A model generated the notes under the pieces. It saw only the letters and a list, made by a program, of their open reading frames with translations. It ran no database searches and had not been told where the DNA came from. Shown one piece after another: positions 63,637 to 64,000 of a stretch of DNA of 64,000 nucleotides (position 1 is the first letter of the stretch; the number at the start of each line of letters is the position of its first letter). Position numbers and translations under genes: made by a program. This DNA comes from Cellulomonas sp. Root485 (GTDB taxonomy: Bacteria; Actinomycetota; Actinomycetes; Actinomycetales; Cellulomonadaceae). The DNA lies in NCBI RefSeq assembly GCF_001426705.1, contig NZ_LMFC01000003.1, positions 450,841-514,840 on the forward strand, in the 5' to 3' direction.

Positions 63637-64000
63637 AGGCGTCGCGCCGTCGTCGGGCCCGCGACGCGGGTCAGCACGTCGGCGACGACCCCCTGCGGCG
63701 CGGCGCCCGTCGCCCACGCCTGCGGGGTCAGCGAGAGCCGGTGCGCCAGCGCGGGCACGGCCACGGCCTTGACGTCCTCGGGCGTCACGAAGTCCCGGCC
63801 GGACAGCACCGCGAGCGACCGCGCGACGAGCACCAGCGCCTGCGACCCGCGCGGCGAGGCACCCACCTCGACGGCGTCGTGCGCGCGGGTGGCCGCCGCG
63901 AGGTCGACGCAGTACCGCAGGATGTCGGTGTCGACCGTCACGGCCTCGACGCCCGCCTGCATCGCGCGCAGCGTGGCGGCGTCGACGACGGTCCGCACGG
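63633..64000 (-). CDS. MoxR-type AAA+ ATPase (5' part outside window)
   Basis: The last 122 residues of an AAA+ ATPase are present; the Walker motifs lie beyond the right edge. What is seen is the C-terminal lid: TDILRYCVDLAAATRAHDAV, EVGASPRGSQALVLVARSLA, VLSGRDFVTPEDVKAVAVPA, LAHRLSL. GASPRGSQAL with the sensor-2 arginine is diagnostic of MoxR. Its stop overlaps the DUF58 start. By family it remodels or assembles a client with the DUF58 partner. Confidence 0.92.
   Translation of the reverse strand, partial: VRTVVDAATLRAMQAGVEAVTVDTDILRYCVDLAAATRAHDAVEVGASPRGSQALVLVARSLAVLSGRDFVTPEDVKAVAVPALAHRLSLTPQAWATGAAPQGVVADVLTRVAGPTTARRL

Noticed and set aside
1..64000. tRNA, rRNA, riboswitch and transposase genes
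   Set aside because: Looked for by eye on both strands (cloverleaf T-loop motifs, transposase motifs, known leader motifs) and none was found; a dedicated RNA scan could still reveal small RNAs.

Overview
The window is very GC-rich (roughly three quarters G+C), densely packed and full of GTG starts and 1-4 base gene overlaps. Together with DUF6286/DUF6458, Asp23 clusters, a DUF4397-class F sortase pair, a GH9 cellulase with a TGAGAGCGCTCTCA operator and DnaA boxes of the TTGTCCACA type, this points to a chromosome of a high-GC actinobacterium, most likely a Cellulomonas-like member of the Micrococcales. No rRNA, tRNA, CRISPR array, transposase or prophage was found.

Layout. 1-7273: two tandem secreted subtilisin-like proteins with FG-GAP repeats; the first (cut by the window edge) keeps the catalytic residues, the second has lost all of them. 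7629-9706: potassium channel, GNAT, two small proteins. 9776-13444: a six-gene Asp23/Gls24 envelope cluster divergent from an ECF sigma factor and its own Asp23-like partner, with a perfect CRP/GlxR-type palindrome between them. 13503-16999: circularly permuted ATP-grasp/Alpha-E protein coupled to a transglutaminase. 16996-26585: mixed housekeeping and regulatory genes (DinB, GAF and TetR regulators, THUMP-like RNA methylase, NHLRC2-like protein, GGDEF protein, heme oxygenase), with a cluster of three DnaA boxes at 18007-18060. 26769-28036: Nal1-like protease with a small partner. 28112-34174: membrane-anchored GH9 cellulase translationally coupled to two ABC exporters, the last carrying a frameshift. 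34358-35840: WYL regulator divergent from an alpha/beta hydrolase. 35933-38934: DUF4397 protein, class F sortase, ECF sigma factor and RskA-like anti-sigma factor. 39408-42827: S9 peptidase, then an AbiEi/DUF559 gene bracketed by palindromic repeats. 42876-47206: copper/cytochrome oxidase assembly cluster (CopD-CtaG, CopC, YcnI). 47375-50088: DHA2 exporter, Rieske lipoprotein, membrane protein. 50085-52883: an unusual operon of a secreted repeat protein, an amidoligase, an ECF sigma factor and a membrane protein carrying the same repeats. 53633-58541: branched-chain 2-oxoacid dehydrogenase operon (E1 alpha, E1 beta, E2) under a 39-bp palindromic operator, preceded by an aminotransferase. 58702-64000: holin-like membrane protein, WXG100-like/hydrolase pair, EamA transporter, and the DUF58-MoxR module running off the right edge.

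Main points. The amidoligase operon looks like a self-contained signalling or peptide-modification system I do not recognise. The subtilase pair is a protease/pseudoprotease duo. Many first genes lack a Shine-Dalgarno sequence but have an NANNNT hexamer exactly 6-7 bases before the start codon, the signature of leaderless transcription, and this was used to choose several starts.
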